A stretch of 64,000 nt of DNA, from NCBI GenBank assembly GCA_032154105.1, contig JALDYI010000001.1:124001-188000 (forward strand), read 5' to 3'. This document shows positions 7,350-17,373 of this stretch, piece after piece. The first letter of the stretch is position 1, and each line of letters begins with the position of its first letter. A model generated the notes under the pieces. That model did not search any database and was not told where the DNA came from. It saw nothing but the letters and a program-made list of their open reading frames with translations. This stretch comes from UBA6022 sp032154105 (GTDB lineage Bacteria; Patescibacteriota; Saccharimonadia; Saccharimonadales; Saccharimonadaceae). The position numbers were made by a program, and so were the translations under genes.

Positions 7350-10166
7350 ATGCCAGAGTTTATTCGTGTTACCGGTGCTCGTGAGCACAATCTAAAAAAC
7401 GTCAGTGTCGAGATCCCTCGCGACAAATTAGTGGTGATCACAGGCCTCTCGGGAAGTGGTAAATCTTCGCTGGCTTTTGATACTATTTATGCCGAAGGAC
7501 AGCGTCGCTACGTCGAGAGCCTCAGTAGCTATGCGCGCCAGTTCCTTGGCATCATGGACAAGCCGGACGTTGAATCGATCGAGGGCCTCAGCCCGGCGAT
7601 TTCAATTGACCAAAAGTCAACCAGCCGGAATCCTCGTTCTACCGTTGCGACCGTGACGGAAATTTACGATTATATGCGCCTCCTGTTTGCGCGCATCGGG
7701 GTGCCGCACTGCCCTATTTGTGGCAAAGAGGTGTCTCGTCGCACGCCACAAGCGATTATTGATGAGATTATGAAGATCGCCGAAGGCACTCGCTTGATGA
7801 TTTTGGCACCAATCGTAAAAGGCAAAAAAGGTGAGTTTGCGCACATACCAGAGCAGTATCGCCGGCTCGGTTTTGCTCGTGCTCGTGTGGACGGAGTCGT
7901 CTATGCACTCGATGAATTCCCCGATCTGCAAAAAAGCTACAAGCACGACATTGAGATCGTGGTTGATCGTATCGTCATGAGTGCTGATGTTTTGGGTCGC
8001 GTAACTCAGTCGATTGAGCAATCGCTTGAGATCGCCGATGGAGTTGTTGAGCTTCTCGATGCGGAGTCGAATGAAGTAACCACGTTTAGTCAGCGCTACG
8101 CCTGTCTTGATCATCCGAATGAGGATATTCCCGAGCTTGAGCCACGCCTGTTTAGTTTCAATGCGCCGCAGGGTGCTTGCCCGGTGTGTACTGGCCTTGG
8201 AAGCCGACTTGAGGTTGATCCTGACCTTGTATTTAACCCGAATCTGACGATCTCGGAAGGTGCGATCCGTCCGTATAATCGCGTTAATAGCGATGCCTGG
8301 TACATGAAACGATTGGTTGCTGTTGGTGATGCGCATGGCTTCAGTACAGACGTACCGGTAGGTGAGCTGAGCAAGGAAGATCTCGATAAGGTACTCTATG
8401 GTACCGGCTCGCAAAAGTATAGCGTAAATCTTGGCAGTGGCCGCACCTACGAATCTGTCTACGAAGGTGTCATTCCAAATCTTGAGCGTCGTCATAAAGA
8501 AACCGACAGCGAGTTTATGCGCAAAGACATCGAGCGCTTCATGCGTGAACGTCAGTGCTATACCTGCAAGGGCGCACGCTTGAAGCCGGTTGTGCTGGCT
8601 GTGACTGTTCATGGACTGAGTATTATGGATATTTGTAATCTTGGTGTTGACGATGCGCTTGACCTATTTGAAAATACGCTCAAGTTAACCGACCAGGAGC
8701 TCTTTATTGCGCGCCAGATTATGAAAGAGATCACGGCTCGGCTCGGCTTCATGAGTAATGTCGGTCTTAACTATCTTGAACTAGCTCGGGCGGCTAATAC
8801 ACTTTCGGGTGGTGAGGCGCAGCGTATTCGGCTTGCAACGCAAATCGGCTCTGGTCTTCAGGGTGTATTGTATGTTCTCGATGAGCCGTCAATCGGCCTT
8901 CATCAGCGTGACAATGATCGTTTGATTGGTACCTTGAAGCGGCTTCGTGATCTTGGCAACACTGTGCTTGTTGTAGAGCATGATGAGGATACGATTCGCG
9001 AGGCTGATTACCTACTTGATATTGGTCCTGGCGCAGGCGTGGCAGGCGGTAATATTGTTGCTGCGGGCACGCCAGAAGAAGTGGCGAAGAATAAGGACAG
9101 CGTGACAGGCCGATACCTTGCGGGCACCGAGAAGATTGATGTGCCAAAGAAACGTCGCACGGTGATGAAAGATCGCCAGCTAGTGATCCGCGGCGCTAAG
9201 GAGAATAATCTCAAGAATATTGATGTATCGTTCCCGCTTGGCGTCATCACAGTCGTCAGTGGTGTCAGTGGTAGTGGCAAGTCAACCCTTGTAAACGACA
9301 TCCTGGCCAAGGAGCTTTCAGCTCGTTTGCACCGTTCGCATGTTGTACCTGGAGCGCACGAGAACATCGAGGGGATCAAGCACCTCGATAAAGCAATTGT
9401 TATCGACCAGTCGGCGATTGGTCGCACGCCGCGCTCTAACCCGGCAACATACACGGGTGTATTTACGCCAATTCGCGAACTCTTTGCTGGTACGCCAGAA
9501 GCCAACATTCGTGGCTACAAGGCTGGTCGCTTCAGCTTTAACGTTAAGGGCGGACGCTGTGAAAACTGTCAGGGTGACGGTGTGATTAAGATTGAAATGC
9601 ACTTCTTGCCAGATGTCTACGTGACGTGTGATGAATGTAATGGCAAACGCTACAACCGTGAGGCGCTCGAGATCAAGTACAAAGATGCCACGATTAGTGA
9701 CGTGCTTGAGATGACCGTTGAACAAGCGGCTGTATTCTTTGAGAATGTGCCATCAATTGCACGTAAGCTTACGACGCTTGTCGAAGTTGGTCTTGGCTAT
9801 ATTCGTCTCGGACAGCCGGCGACGACATTTAGTGGCGGTGAAGCGCAGCGTATCAAGCTTGCGACAGAGCTTTCGAGGCGCGCAACTGGCAAGACACTCT
9901 ACATTCTCGATGAGCCAACCACGGGTCTTCATAGCGCCGACGTAAAACGTTTGCTTGGTATTTTGCAGAAACTTGTTGAGGGCGGCAACAGTATGGTGAT
10001 TATCGAACATAATCTCGATGTAATCAAATCGGCTGATCATATCATCGACATGGGCCCTGAGGGCGGCATGGGTGGTGGTATTGTGGTTGCCGAGGGTACA
10101 CCAGAAGATATTACAAAGGTGACAAAGTCATTCACTGGTAAATATCTCAAACCACTCCTGAAGTAG
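7350..10166 (+). CDS. uvrA: Excinuclease ABC subunit A
   Basis: This is the damage-recognition ATPase of nucleotide excision repair. The 938 residues contain two ABC modules: the first P-loop GLSGSGKSS (32-40), two signature motifs (LSGGEAQRIRLA and FSGGEAQRIKLA) each followed by a Walker B (LDEPSIGLH and LDEPTTGLH), and the second P-loop GVSGSGKST. CxxC pairs include the C-terminal finger CENCQGDG...CDECNGKRY. TATAAT ends 8 bases before the ATG, so it is leaderless. The partner uvrC is 13 kb downstream. uvrB is not in the window. Confidence 0.98.
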   Translation: MPEFIRVTGAREHNLKNVSVEIPRDKLVVITGLSGSGKSSLAFDTIYAEGQRRYVESLSSYARQFLGIMDKPDVESIEGLSPAISIDQKSTSRNPRSTVATVTEIYDYMRLLFARIGVPHCPICGKEVSRRTPQAIIDEIMKIAEGTRLMILAPIVKGKKGEFAHIPEQYRRLGFARARVDGVVYALDEFPDLQKSYKHDIEIVVDRIVMSADVLGRVTQSIEQSLEIADGVVELLDAESNEVTTFSQRYACLDHPNEDIPELEPRLFSFNAPQGACPVCTGLGSRLEVDPDLVFNPNLTISEGAIRPYNRVNSDAWYMKRLVAVGDAHGFSTDVPVGELSKEDLDKVLYGTGSQKYSVNLGSGRTYESVYEGVIPNLERRHKETDSEFMRKDIERFMRERQCYTCKGARLKPVVLAVTVHGLSIMDICNLGVDDALDLFENTLKLTDQELFIARQIMKEITARLGFMSNVGLNYLELARAANTLSGGEAQRIRLATQIGSGLQGVLYVLDEPSIGLHQRDNDRLIGTLKRLRDLGNTVLVVEHDEDTIREADYLLDIGPGAGVAGGNIVAAGTPEEVAKNKDSVTGRYLAGTEKIDVPKKRRTVMKDRQLVIRGAKENNLKNIDVSFPLGVITVVSGVSGSGKSTLVNDILAKELSARLHRSHVVPGAHENIEGIKHLDKAIVIDQSAIGRTPRSNPATYTGVFTPIRELFAGTPEANIRGYKAGRFSFNVKGGRCENCQGDGVIKIEMHFLPDVYVTCDECNGKRYNREALEIKYKDATISDVLEMTVEQAAVFFENVPSIARKLTTLVEVGLGYIRLGQPATTFSGGEAQRIKLATELSRRATGKTLYILDEPTTGLHSADVKRLLGILQKLVEGGNSMVIIEHNLDVIKSADHIIDMGPEGGMGGGIVVAEGTPEDITKVTKSFTGKYLKPLLK

Positions 10167-10180
10167 GTAATAGTCTACAT

Positions 10181-10211
10181 AAAATAAGCGACCAATCTGG
10201 TCGCTTATTTT
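10181..10211. terminator. Bidirectional terminator between uvrA and the DedA gene
   Basis: A perfect 14-bp stem (AAAATAAGCGACCA with its complement) has a 3-base loop and A/T tracts on both sides, suiting both convergent genes. Confidence 0.88.
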
Positions 10212-10224
10212 ATTGGGCATCAGG

Positions 10225-10935
10225 CTATTTCTTAAATAGAACAGCCAATTGTCGTTTTGTACCGCTCCAAAGTGCTTCGCGCTGCTCTTTGTCTTTGAGG
10301 ATATGAATGATCGGAGGCATGATTGAAATCAGGATAATGATAGCAATGGCTGGAAGGATGACTTGGTCGATGTCGAGCCCTAGATGATTTGTGAAGATAT
10401 CGCCAAGGAAGAAGCCGAGGTAGGTGAGGCCCGCTGCCCAAAGAAGTCCGCCGATAATATTGTAGCTGACAAAGGTTTTGTAGTGCATATTGGCAGTACC
10501 AGCAACGACAGGAGCGAACGTGCGCACAACAGGAATAAAGCGGGCCATGATGATTGTTTTGGCGCCGTACTTTTCGTAGAAGGCCTCAGCTTTTTCAAGG
10601 TGGCCTTTTTTGAAGAGGCGTGAGTTTGGTCGCTCAAAGAGCTTTCGTCCGACCCGGCGTCCGAAAGTGTAGCCGACGCTATCGCCAAGAACGGCAGCGA
10701 CAAAAAGGATAAAGACGAGTAGGTGGATGTTGAAAGGAAGTACGCCAATCTGCACAAGGAATCCCGCTGTAAAAAGGAGGCTATCGCCCGGCAGGAAGAA
10801 GCCGATAAGGAGGCCACTTTCGGCGAAGACGATAGCGGCAACGCCAAAGACGCCTGCCCATTTAATAAGTTCTTGAAGATCGAAGCCAAGTAGTGAGCTG
10901 ACGAGGGTAGAGTTGTGCGCAATAAGTTCTAACAT
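10225..10935 (-). CDS. DedA family membrane protein
   Basis: This 236-residue integral membrane protein is related to DedA/VTT proteins, which include undecaprenyl-phosphate and phospholipid translocases. Conserved features are the re-entrant segment FAESGLLIGFFLPGDSLL, the basic GRRVGRKLF block and ARFIPVVRTFAPVVAG. About five hydrophobic segments are visible, ending in a basic tail. It is divergent from rplY. Substrate cannot be read from the sequence. Confidence 0.93.
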   Translation of the reverse strand: MLELIAHNSTLVSSLLGFDLQELIKWAGVFGVAAIVFAESGLLIGFFLPGDSLLFTAGFLVQIGVLPFNIHLLVFILFVAAVLGDSVGYTFGRRVGRKLFERPNSRLFKKGHLEKAEAFYEKYGAKTIIMARFIPVVRTFAPVVAGTANMHYKTFVSYNIIGGLLWAAGLTYLGFFLGDIFTNHLGLDIDQVILPAIAIIILISIMPPIIHILKDKEQREALWSGTKRQLAVLFKK

Positions 10936-11028
10936 ACTTCTTTCATTCTAGCACGAAAGAGAGGTGGGGTATAAGTGTTATAATAGAGAAGTACTACAAA
11001 TGACTGAAATCAGATTAAGGAGTAGAAC

Positions 11029-11766
11029 ATGAACGATATTACATTAACATTAGATGAGCGTAGTATTAGCGGCAAAAAAGTTGCCAAGCTGCGAAAACAC
11101 GACATTGTACCGAGTGTTGTATACGGTGGTCACGCCAAGCCAGTATCGACGCAGTCACCACTGATAGATATTACTAAGGTAGCGCGAAGTGCGGGCAAGC
11201 ATACGCCGGTCCATCTCATTATTAATGGCAAGAAGAAGCTGGCTATTATCAAATCAATTGATATGCATCCAGTGAAGCATCTTGTTCGCCATGTTGCATT
11301 CCATACTATTAAGCAGAACGAGAAAATCGTGACTGAAGTGCCAATTCGTCTGATTGGCGAAGGCGAGAGTGCGGCTGAAAAAGCCGGCTTGGTCGTGCTT
11401 CAAGCAATCGAGCATGTCGAGGTGCGTGCTATTCCGGCCAATCTTCCGGAAGTGCTTGAAATTGCGATTGTTGATCTTGCGGAAGCAGATGACAAGCTGA
11501 CAATTGCCAATCTCGTACTGCCCGAAGGTGTTGAATTTGCCGATCACGAGCAGGACCTTGATCTTGTGATCGCCAACGTCTATGAACCGAGCGCACTGCA
11601 GGCTGCAAATGATGCCGCTGGTGGCGACGCCGAGCCGGAGGATGTTGCCGAGATCGAAGCTGATAACGGCGCCGACACTCGCCAAGACACCCAGGCCGAA
11701 GAGTCTCGACCGGGCGGTAAAGATCAAAAAGAGCCAAAGCAGTCAAACGTCGACGCGAACAAATAA
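11029..11766 (+). CDS. rplY: Ribosomal protein bL25 (CTC/TL5 form)
   Basis: This 5S rRNA-binding protein of the large subunit has 245 residues: an N-terminal L25 domain (about 1-90), a TL5 C-terminal beta domain (about 95-185) and an acidic, charged tail (about 190-245) of the CTC type. A TATAAT box at 10978-10983 and an AAGGAG site just before the ATG give a conventional leader, in contrast to many neighbours. Confidence 0.94.
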   Translation: MNDITLTLDERSISGKKVAKLRKHDIVPSVVYGGHAKPVSTQSPLIDITKVARSAGKHTPVHLIINGKKKLAIIKSIDMHPVKHLVRHVAFHTIKQNEKIVTEVPIRLIGEGESAAEKAGLVVLQAIEHVEVRAIPANLPEVLEIAIVDLAEADDKLTIANLVLPEGVEFADHEQDLDLVIANVYEPSALQAANDAAGGDAEPEDVAEIEADNGADTRQDTQAEESRPGGKDQKEPKQSNVDANK

Positions 11767-11780
11767 CGGGTCCTATTTTA

Positions 11781-11811
11781 AAAAGAGTCGCACGGTGCGT
11801 GCGACTCTTTT
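11781..11811. terminator. Bidirectional terminator between rplY and the ABC exporter
   Basis: A perfect 14-bp stem AAAAGAGTCGCACG with its complement, loop GTG, with T-runs on both strands between convergent genes. Confidence 0.9.
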
Positions 11812-11812
11812 C

Positions 11813-13579
11813 TTATTCTTCGATGAAGCCGCCACTTTGGTGGCTCCAAAGCTTGGCATAGGTGCCTTTTTGCTCGATGAGTTCATTGTGTGCACCGCTT
11901 TCAATAATCTTTCCGTTGTCGAGCACAATGATGCGGTCGAGCTTGGCGATGGTCGAAAGGCGGTGGGCAATGACGATGCTGGTGCGACCCTTCATGAGCT
12001 TTTCGAGTGCGTCCTGGATAAGTTTTTCACTTTCACTGTCGAGTGCCGAAGTGGCTTCGTCAAGCACGAGAATCGGTGCGTCTTTTAAGATAGCGCGCGC
12101 AATGGCAATACGCTGGCGCTGTCCGCCGCTTAGCTTGACGCCGCGCTCACCGACGACCGTATCGAGGCCTTTGGGCAATTTCTGAACGAAATCATAGGCA
12201 TTGGCTTGTCGAATGGCATTATCTATCTCCTCGTCGCTCGCATCAGGATTAGCGTAGGCGATGTTGTCGCGAAGTGAACGGTGAAAAAGAACTGGCTCCT
12301 GTGCGACATAAGCTATTGTTTGTCGCAAGTCGTTTTGGGTTACACGGTTAATCGCTTGGTCGTCGATAGTGATTTCACCACTTTCAATATCGTTAAAGCG
12401 TAGCAGAAGTCGGGTGAGACTCGTTTTGCCGGATCCTGAGCGGCCAACTAGGCCAATGCGTTCACCGCGCTTAATGGTGAGTGAGAAATCTTTAAACAGT
12501 GGCTCGCCATTATCAGCGTGAGTAAACGTGACGCTATTAAATGCAATCTCGCCTTTTGTGACGATAAGCGGACGTGGTGCCTCAGGATCTTTCAGCTCAA
12601 TTGGGTCGTCAAGCGTACTAATCATTGGGCCGGCGTCTCCAAGGATACGTTGGTAGGCGCGGGTCGTGCTCGATACTGCCCATAGCTGCGATACGACATT
12701 GAGTGTGTAGACGATCATCAGGTAGGTCACGCCAATGCTTGCGAGGTGGAGCTCGGTTGCGATCACGGCAGCAAGTAGGGCGCTAATATTCATAATGGTC
12801 ATCATGGCGCCAAATGAACCAGTGATCACAAGAACGCTTTTCATCTCCTTCATGGATGCTTTGCGCCAGTCCTTGATGCGTTTGTCGTATGCTTCATGTT
12901 CATGGGCGCTACGGGCAAAGGCTTTCACGGTTGTGATATTGCTGATGACATCGGCGAGATACGCGGTTGTAGCGCTGAATTTCTCGGATGATCGGCGGCT
13001 AACTGGTGCGATAGCGGCTTGTGCTTTGATGATCGTGAAGATGATAATGCAAGATAGGACTGCAAGGACGACTGCAAACTGCCAAAACAGAAACGACAAG
13101 GCAATACAAACAGAGATGATCGTGGTGGTGATTGGAACGGCAGTAAAAATCAATGTATCCCAGAACCGTTCGACGCTTCCGATGAGTTTTGTTGTGTCCG
13201 AGACTGTTCCGCCACTCATGCGGTCGGCGTGATAGCCGAGGCTTTTGGCGGTAAGATGCGACAGGATTTGCGTCGATACGGCTGCCTGCATTTTTGTTTC
13301 GGCTATAAAGGCGAGAGCGATTGTTACTCGTACCGCGACTACATCTCCGAGAAAAAGGATGATGGCATAGCCAATGAGTAGCCCCATACTGTCATGGAGT
13401 GTGGCGGTGCCACTAGCGATTCGGGTGAGAAGTTGCGAGACGAAGATCGGTGCGATCGTGGTCGTGAGCGCCGAAAAAATGATCTGCGTTCCGATCATTG
13501 ACCAGCTAGCTACTGGTGAAACTCGCCATAGGCCAAATAAAAAGCTAACGATGCGTTTTGATGAATGGTTGGTAGACAT
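11813..13579 (-). CDS. ABC exporter, fused membrane and ATPase domains (MsbA/MDR type)
   Basis: This 588-residue half-transporter has a six-helix type I exporter membrane domain (about 20-320) fused to a nucleotide-binding domain. The latter has Walker A GLVGRSGSGKTS, Q-loop QEPVLF, signature KLSGGQRQRIAIARA, Walker B ILVLDEATSALD and an H-loop (IAHRLST). It probably works as a homodimer exporting a lipid, peptide or drug. The substrate is not predictable from sequence. The gene runs alone toward rplY. Confidence 0.93.
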   Translation of the reverse strand: MSTNHSSKRIVSFLFGLWRVSPVASWSMIGTQIIFSALTTTIAPIFVSQLLTRIASGTATLHDSMGLLIGYAIILFLGDVVAVRVTIALAFIAETKMQAAVSTQILSHLTAKSLGYHADRMSGGTVSDTTKLIGSVERFWDTLIFTAVPITTTIISVCIALSFLFWQFAVVLAVLSCIIIFTIIKAQAAIAPVSRRSSEKFSATTAYLADVISNITTVKAFARSAHEHEAYDKRIKDWRKASMKEMKSVLVITGSFGAMMTIMNISALLAAVIATELHLASIGVTYLMIVYTLNVVSQLWAVSSTTRAYQRILGDAGPMISTLDDPIELKDPEAPRPLIVTKGEIAFNSVTFTHADNGEPLFKDFSLTIKRGERIGLVGRSGSGKTSLTRLLLRFNDIESGEITIDDQAINRVTQNDLRQTIAYVAQEPVLFHRSLRDNIAYANPDASDEEIDNAIRQANAYDFVQKLPKGLDTVVGERGVKLSGGQRQRIAIARAILKDAPILVLDEATSALDSESEKLIQDALEKLMKGRTSIVIAHRLSTIAKLDRIIVLDNGKIIESGAHNELIEQKGTYAKLWSHQSGGFIEE

Positions 13580-13720
13580 AGATTTCCTTTATGTACTGTG
13601 AAAGTAATTTTTATATTAAACAAAATTATAAGTATCGCTATTGGTTTGGCCGTCCAAACGTCTGCGTATAGAGGACCCGCAGGTCATAGTAAACGTAATT
13701 ATATAGTATAATAAGTCTTG

Positions 13721-14626
13721 ATGCAAAAAATTCTTCTCTATTATAAGTTTACGCCGATCAGCGATCCTGTCGCTGTTAAGCTATGGCAAAAGACACTTTG
13801 CGATAGTTTGAGCCTTAAAGGGCGTATTCTTGTGAGTCAGCACGGCATCAACGGTACGGTTGGTGGTGACATGGATGACCTCAAGGCCTACATCAAGGCA
13901 ACGAAGCAATTCGATGGCTTCAAGAATGTTGTTTTCAAGTGGAGCGACGGTAGCCGTGATAATTTCCCGCGCATGAGCGTAAAGGCGCGCCGCGAACTTG
14001 TCGGCTTCCAGAACAGTGACGGCGAATTTGATGTTGATGAAAACGGCGTCATTGGTGGCGGCAAGCACCTCAAGCCACAGCAAGTGCACGAACTCGTCGA
14101 GAAATACGGCGACGACGTGATCTTCTTTGATGGTCGCAACGAGCACGAAGCCAAGATCGGTAAATTCAAGAACGCGATTGTTCCAAATACGAATACATCA
14201 CGTGATTTCATCGCCGAACTCGAGAGCGATAAGTACGATGACATCAAGAATAAAAAGATCGTTACCTACTGTACGGGCGGTATTCGCTGCGAGGTGATCA
14301 GCGCTATGATGAAAAAGCGCGGCTTCAATGAAGTCTACCAAATCGATGGCGGCATTGTGAAATACGGAGAAACCTACGGCGATGATGGCCTATGGGAAGG
14401 GAGTCTACGCGTGTTTGATGACCGTATGACAATTGACTTTAGTGATCATGCCAAGACGATTGGTGAGTGTAGTCACTGCCAGGGCCCGACGGCGAATTTC
14501 GAAAACTGCGCCTGGGCAAACTGTAACGATCTTGTGCTTATTTGCCTCAATTGTAAGCAAAACCCAGATCTTCTATTCCACACCGATGTGTGTCGCGAGA
14601 ACGCCAAAATCGGCGCGACTGCCTAG
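13721..14626 (+). CDS. trhO: tRNA uridine-34 hydroxylase (TrhO, rhodanese family)
   Basis: The protein has 301 residues. TrhO (formerly YceA) forms 5-hydroxyuridine at the wobble position of certain tRNAs. The N-terminal UPF0176 domain carries RILVSQHGINGTVGG. The rhodanese domain carries the catalytic Cys184 in YCTGGIRCE. A C-terminal Cys-rich region (ECSHCQGPT, CLNCKQ, about 240-290) may bind metal. TATAAT ends 8 bases before ATG 13721, so the TTG codon at 13718 is not the start. Confidence 0.93.
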   Translation: MQKILLYYKFTPISDPVAVKLWQKTLCDSLSLKGRILVSQHGINGTVGGDMDDLKAYIKATKQFDGFKNVVFKWSDGSRDNFPRMSVKARRELVGFQNSDGEFDVDENGVIGGGKHLKPQQVHELVEKYGDDVIFFDGRNEHEAKIGKFKNAIVPNTNTSRDFIAELESDKYDDIKNKKIVTYCTGGIRCEVISAMMKKRGFNEVYQIDGGIVKYGETYGDDGLWEGSLRVFDDRMTIDFSDHAKTIGECSHCQGPTANFENCAWANCNDLVLICLNCKQNPDLLFHTDVCRENAKIGATA

Positions 14627-14677
14627 ATAGGCGTAAGTGCGATGACACCGAGCCGTATATCGGCTATACTCTAAAGA

Positions 14678-15136
14678 ATGAAAAAACACATCGAAGCAGT
14701 TGATCTTCAGCTTATTCATTGGTTTCAAAAGTGGTACAAGCCGATTGCGCGCGGCAGTCTCTTTGTCGTCTATTTTTGGTTTGGCATCTTAAAAGTGCTT
14801 GGCCTGAGCCCAGCCACACCGCTCGCTGAAGCCCTGACGCTTCGTACGGTTGGCGCCGAGTGGTTTGATCCGCTCTATCTTACGCTTGCGATCATCGAAT
14901 GTATTATTGGACTTTTGTTCTTATTTCCAAAGCTTACGCGACTTGCGATCGCTATTATGGTCGCGCATATGGTGCTCGTGTGTTCGCCGCTTATTCTTCT
15001 GCCTGATATGGTATGGACTCATCCATTCGTGCCGTCGCTCGAGGGGCAGTATATTATCAAGAACGTCGTTCTTATTGCTGTCGGGGTCAGTATTGCAAGT
15101 GCCGTACGGCCACTCAAAAAACGAAAAACACTATAG
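14678..15136 (+). CDS. DoxX-like small membrane protein
   Basis: This 152-residue protein has four hydrophobic segments and a basic tail (RPLKKRKTL). The pattern VVYFWFGILKVLGLSP and the glycine/proline-rich second half resemble the DoxX/DoxD-like superfamily, whose roles in redox or sulfur metabolism are poorly defined. TATACT ends 7 bases before the ATG. Confidence 0.65.
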   Translation: MKKHIEAVDLQLIHWFQKWYKPIARGSLFVVYFWFGILKVLGLSPATPLAEALTLRTVGAEWFDPLYLTLAIIECIIGLLFLFPKLTRLAIAIMVAHMVLVCSPLILLPDMVWTHPFVPSLEGQYIIKNVVLIAVGVSIASAVRPLKKRKTL

Positions 15137-15195
15137 TATGGCTTAGTGAAAAAGTCTTCACTGTAATTACCGGCGCTCCGGCGCATAGTAGGAGT

Positions 15196-15930
15196 ATGAA
15201 CAAACCCTACCGAAATTTTGACCTACCAAAACAACACCTCGACGAACGTCATTATGTGCCAGAACGTGCACGCAGCCGCGCAGAAATCGATAGGCGACGC
15301 AGTATGCCATCGGGAACGATTTTAGCCGAGCATCAACGAGATGGCCTATTGATCGCAAGCCAGATGCTCCAGAGCGTAGAAGAGCCAGAAGATCTTGCCT
15401 TCATAGCCGATCTGATTGCCATGAGTGGACTCAATACGAGCTGGTATAGCTACGCTGTTCACTCACCTGTGATGCGGCGTCGCTTGAACCTTCCGACTCT
15501 TGGGGATGAAGAGACAGATTGGTACGAGACGTCGATAGGCCTCAGGGCAAAAACGCAACAAGGTCTTGTCGGCGCCGCTAAGCTTGCCGATTCGCTAGCT
15601 ATCTCGACATATGAACGTGGGGCGACGGCTCGCCACAAGCAACAGCTTGGCCGCCAACTTGGCAATATCTCACTTGGGCTCGCTTGCATCGAGCTTAGTA
15701 ACTCCGCAGACGCCTATAGTGCGTTTGATATACAACATTTTGCCCGAGAGCAATCGCTGCGAACGCTCGAGAGGGCTCGAACATTTAGCGATAGAATTGG
15801 TTCGCATCCATCAATCGCTCAGTTTGCCGACCCGAATAGCGACCTTGCTATTCATTTGCGTCGAACTGCTCCTAATGGTGCGTTTGAAGCATATGAAGAG
15901 GCGATCGAAGACTACCCGCGAGTCGTTTAA
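15196..15930 (+). CDS. Conserved-looking soluble protein, unknown
   Basis: This 244-residue, mostly helical, charged protein has no signal peptide or membrane segment. The ATG at 15196 follows TAGGAG by 5 bases and replaces the longer upstream frame. The N-terminus is rich in Arg (ERARSRAEIDRRRSM). I see no catalytic motif and cannot assign a family. Its stop overlaps the convergent NUDIX gene by four bases. Confidence 0.65.
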   Translation: MNKPYRNFDLPKQHLDERHYVPERARSRAEIDRRRSMPSGTILAEHQRDGLLIASQMLQSVEEPEDLAFIADLIAMSGLNTSWYSYAVHSPVMRRRLNLPTLGDEETDWYETSIGLRAKTQQGLVGAAKLADSLAISTYERGATARHKQQLGRQLGNISLGLACIELSNSADAYSAFDIQHFAREQSLRTLERARTFSDRIGSHPSIAQFADPNSDLAIHLRRTAPNGAFEAYEEAIEDYPRVV

Positions 15931-16595
15931 ATGTGAAACGTTTGTTCGATGAATGTACCGGCATGATCGTCATACATGTCACGGAGCGTCTGCATATTCG
16001 GGAGCATATGCGAGCCGCTAAAGTCCGGGCGTAGCTCCCAGTAATAATCGGCCAGTTCACTATTTTGCGACAATTCACCTTGGATGTCGTTGCAAATGAG
16101 CAGGGTAAAGTGAGTGAAACTTTCAAGCTCCTGGTTGTGGTAGACACGAAAATAACCATGGCCATGTACGCGAAACTCGCCTTCAAGCCCAGTCTTTTCT
16201 TTACACTCGCGCGCGGCCGCTTCGGTAGCGTCCATCTCTGCTGTAGGGTGCGCATGCATAAAGCCGGCAAGTCCAATCATGGGGTGCGTGTGGCGTTTAT
16301 AGAGGAGCCAGGCGCCATCACTCTTACGGCGAATAGCGAGTAGGAGAGTTGAGTAGGCGCGGTCGATCCACTGGTTCTCATGCTTAAAGACGCCTTTACC
16401 TATGCGACGACCTTCGGATGTAAGTATGTAGAGTCCGTCGTCGTTTTTTGCAACGTAGCCGGCCAGTATGACTTTTTTCAAGTGGTAGGAAAAAAGTTTG
16501 TTGTCGATATCATCGGGCTTCAATTCACCAAAGCGCATGCTCGGTGCAAAGGCGAGCTGGTACACGATAGAGCGTTGAATGTGATGGTCGAGCAT
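15927..16595 (-). CDS. Winged-helix plus NUDIX-domain protein
   Basis: This 222-residue protein has an N-terminal helix-turn-helix-like region (about 1-65, with SIVYQLAFAPSMRFGEL and LTSEGRRIG) and a NUDIX domain (about 70-190). The NUDIX box reads EAAARECKEKTGL, so the second Glu of the usual EExG is Lys, a change at a metal-binding position. TATACT ends 6 bases before ATG 16595, favouring this start over an upstream one. It may be a NUDIX-type regulator that binds a nucleotide metabolite rather than an efficient hydrolase. Confidence 0.8.
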   Translation of the reverse strand: MLDHHIQRSIVYQLAFAPSMRFGELKPDDIDNKLFSYHLKKVILAGYVAKNDDGLYILTSEGRRIGKGVFKHENQWIDRAYSTLLLAIRRKSDGAWLLYKRHTHPMIGLAGFMHAHPTAEMDATEAAARECKEKTGLEGEFRVHGHGYFRVYHNQELESFTHFTLLICNDIQGELSQNSELADYYWELRPDFSGSHMLPNMQTLRDMYDDHAGTFIEQTFHI

Positions 16596-16791
16596 AATAG
16601 TAGTATAGCAGTCGATTGCGAAGAGGCTCCTGTAGATCGTCATTGCAAGGCTTCGGCCTCTCTTGTCCATTTCATCTATTCGTCCAAAATTATGTCATTT
16701 TGCTGATGAGCTCCATGAAGAGCGAAACGAATAAATAGCATAATACAGTTATGCTTGTGATTCTAAAGACGCGCGAGTAATCTAATGTAAT

Positions 16792-17373
16792 ATGGAATTT
16801 TCCGAAGAGCAGTTGTTTGCGCAATTTGAGCGCGATATGTCTACCGACTTAAGTCAGTGGCGTCGAACACTGATGAACTTTTATCAAGACACGCTTTTGA
16901 ATGTGTATCAAATAGCGCCACAGGCAAACGGTAAGCAGTTTGATCTTGAGGATAGTGAAGATGTGCGTACTATCGGCACGGTTTTGCGTGAGGTGATGCT
17001 CAACAACTGGCACCTCATCGACTACGCCCCCATGCAGGGTGACTTAGTCTCGATTGCGGGGAAAAGTATCTTCCAGATATATGACGAGACAACAAAAACA
17101 TTTGATACTGAAATGTTATTTGAGGATGGCGTATTACAGGGAGAAGTAGAGGGTGTCGATGTTCAGCCATATATCGATGAAGTGTGTCTTATGAACGATC
17201 CAGAGGATATGAATGACCTCGATCTCGAAAAGTTTATTCGACCATTTGGACTTCACTTGGTGCTGCAAAACGCAACTATTGTCGGGCATGAAGACAGTGA
17301 CTTTAGGGGGTCTCGTTTGTATATCCCGTTGCAATATTCAGAGACAAAATTATCATCTTACGCGACCGGGTAG
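16792..17373 (+). CDS. Acidic soluble protein, unknown
   Basis: This 193-residue, strongly acidic protein has no membrane segments. It starts MEFSEEQLFAQFERDM and has a beta-rich middle part. A TAATCT box ends 8 bases before the ATG, matching the leaderless pattern. I cannot assign a family. Confidence 0.6.
   Translation: MEFSEEQLFAQFERDMSTDLSQWRRTLMNFYQDTLLNVYQIAPQANGKQFDLEDSEDVRTIGTVLREVMLNNWHLIDYAPMQGDLVSIAGKSIFQIYDETTKTFDTEMLFEDGVLQGEVEGVDVQPYIDEVCLMNDPEDMNDLDLEKFIRPFGLHLVLQNATIVGHEDSDFRGSRLYIPLQYSETKLSSYATG

Noticed and set aside
7617..8612. 331-codon ORF antisense to uvrA
   Set aside because: It lies wholly within the conserved uvrA frame and has no independent start signals or recognisable domain.
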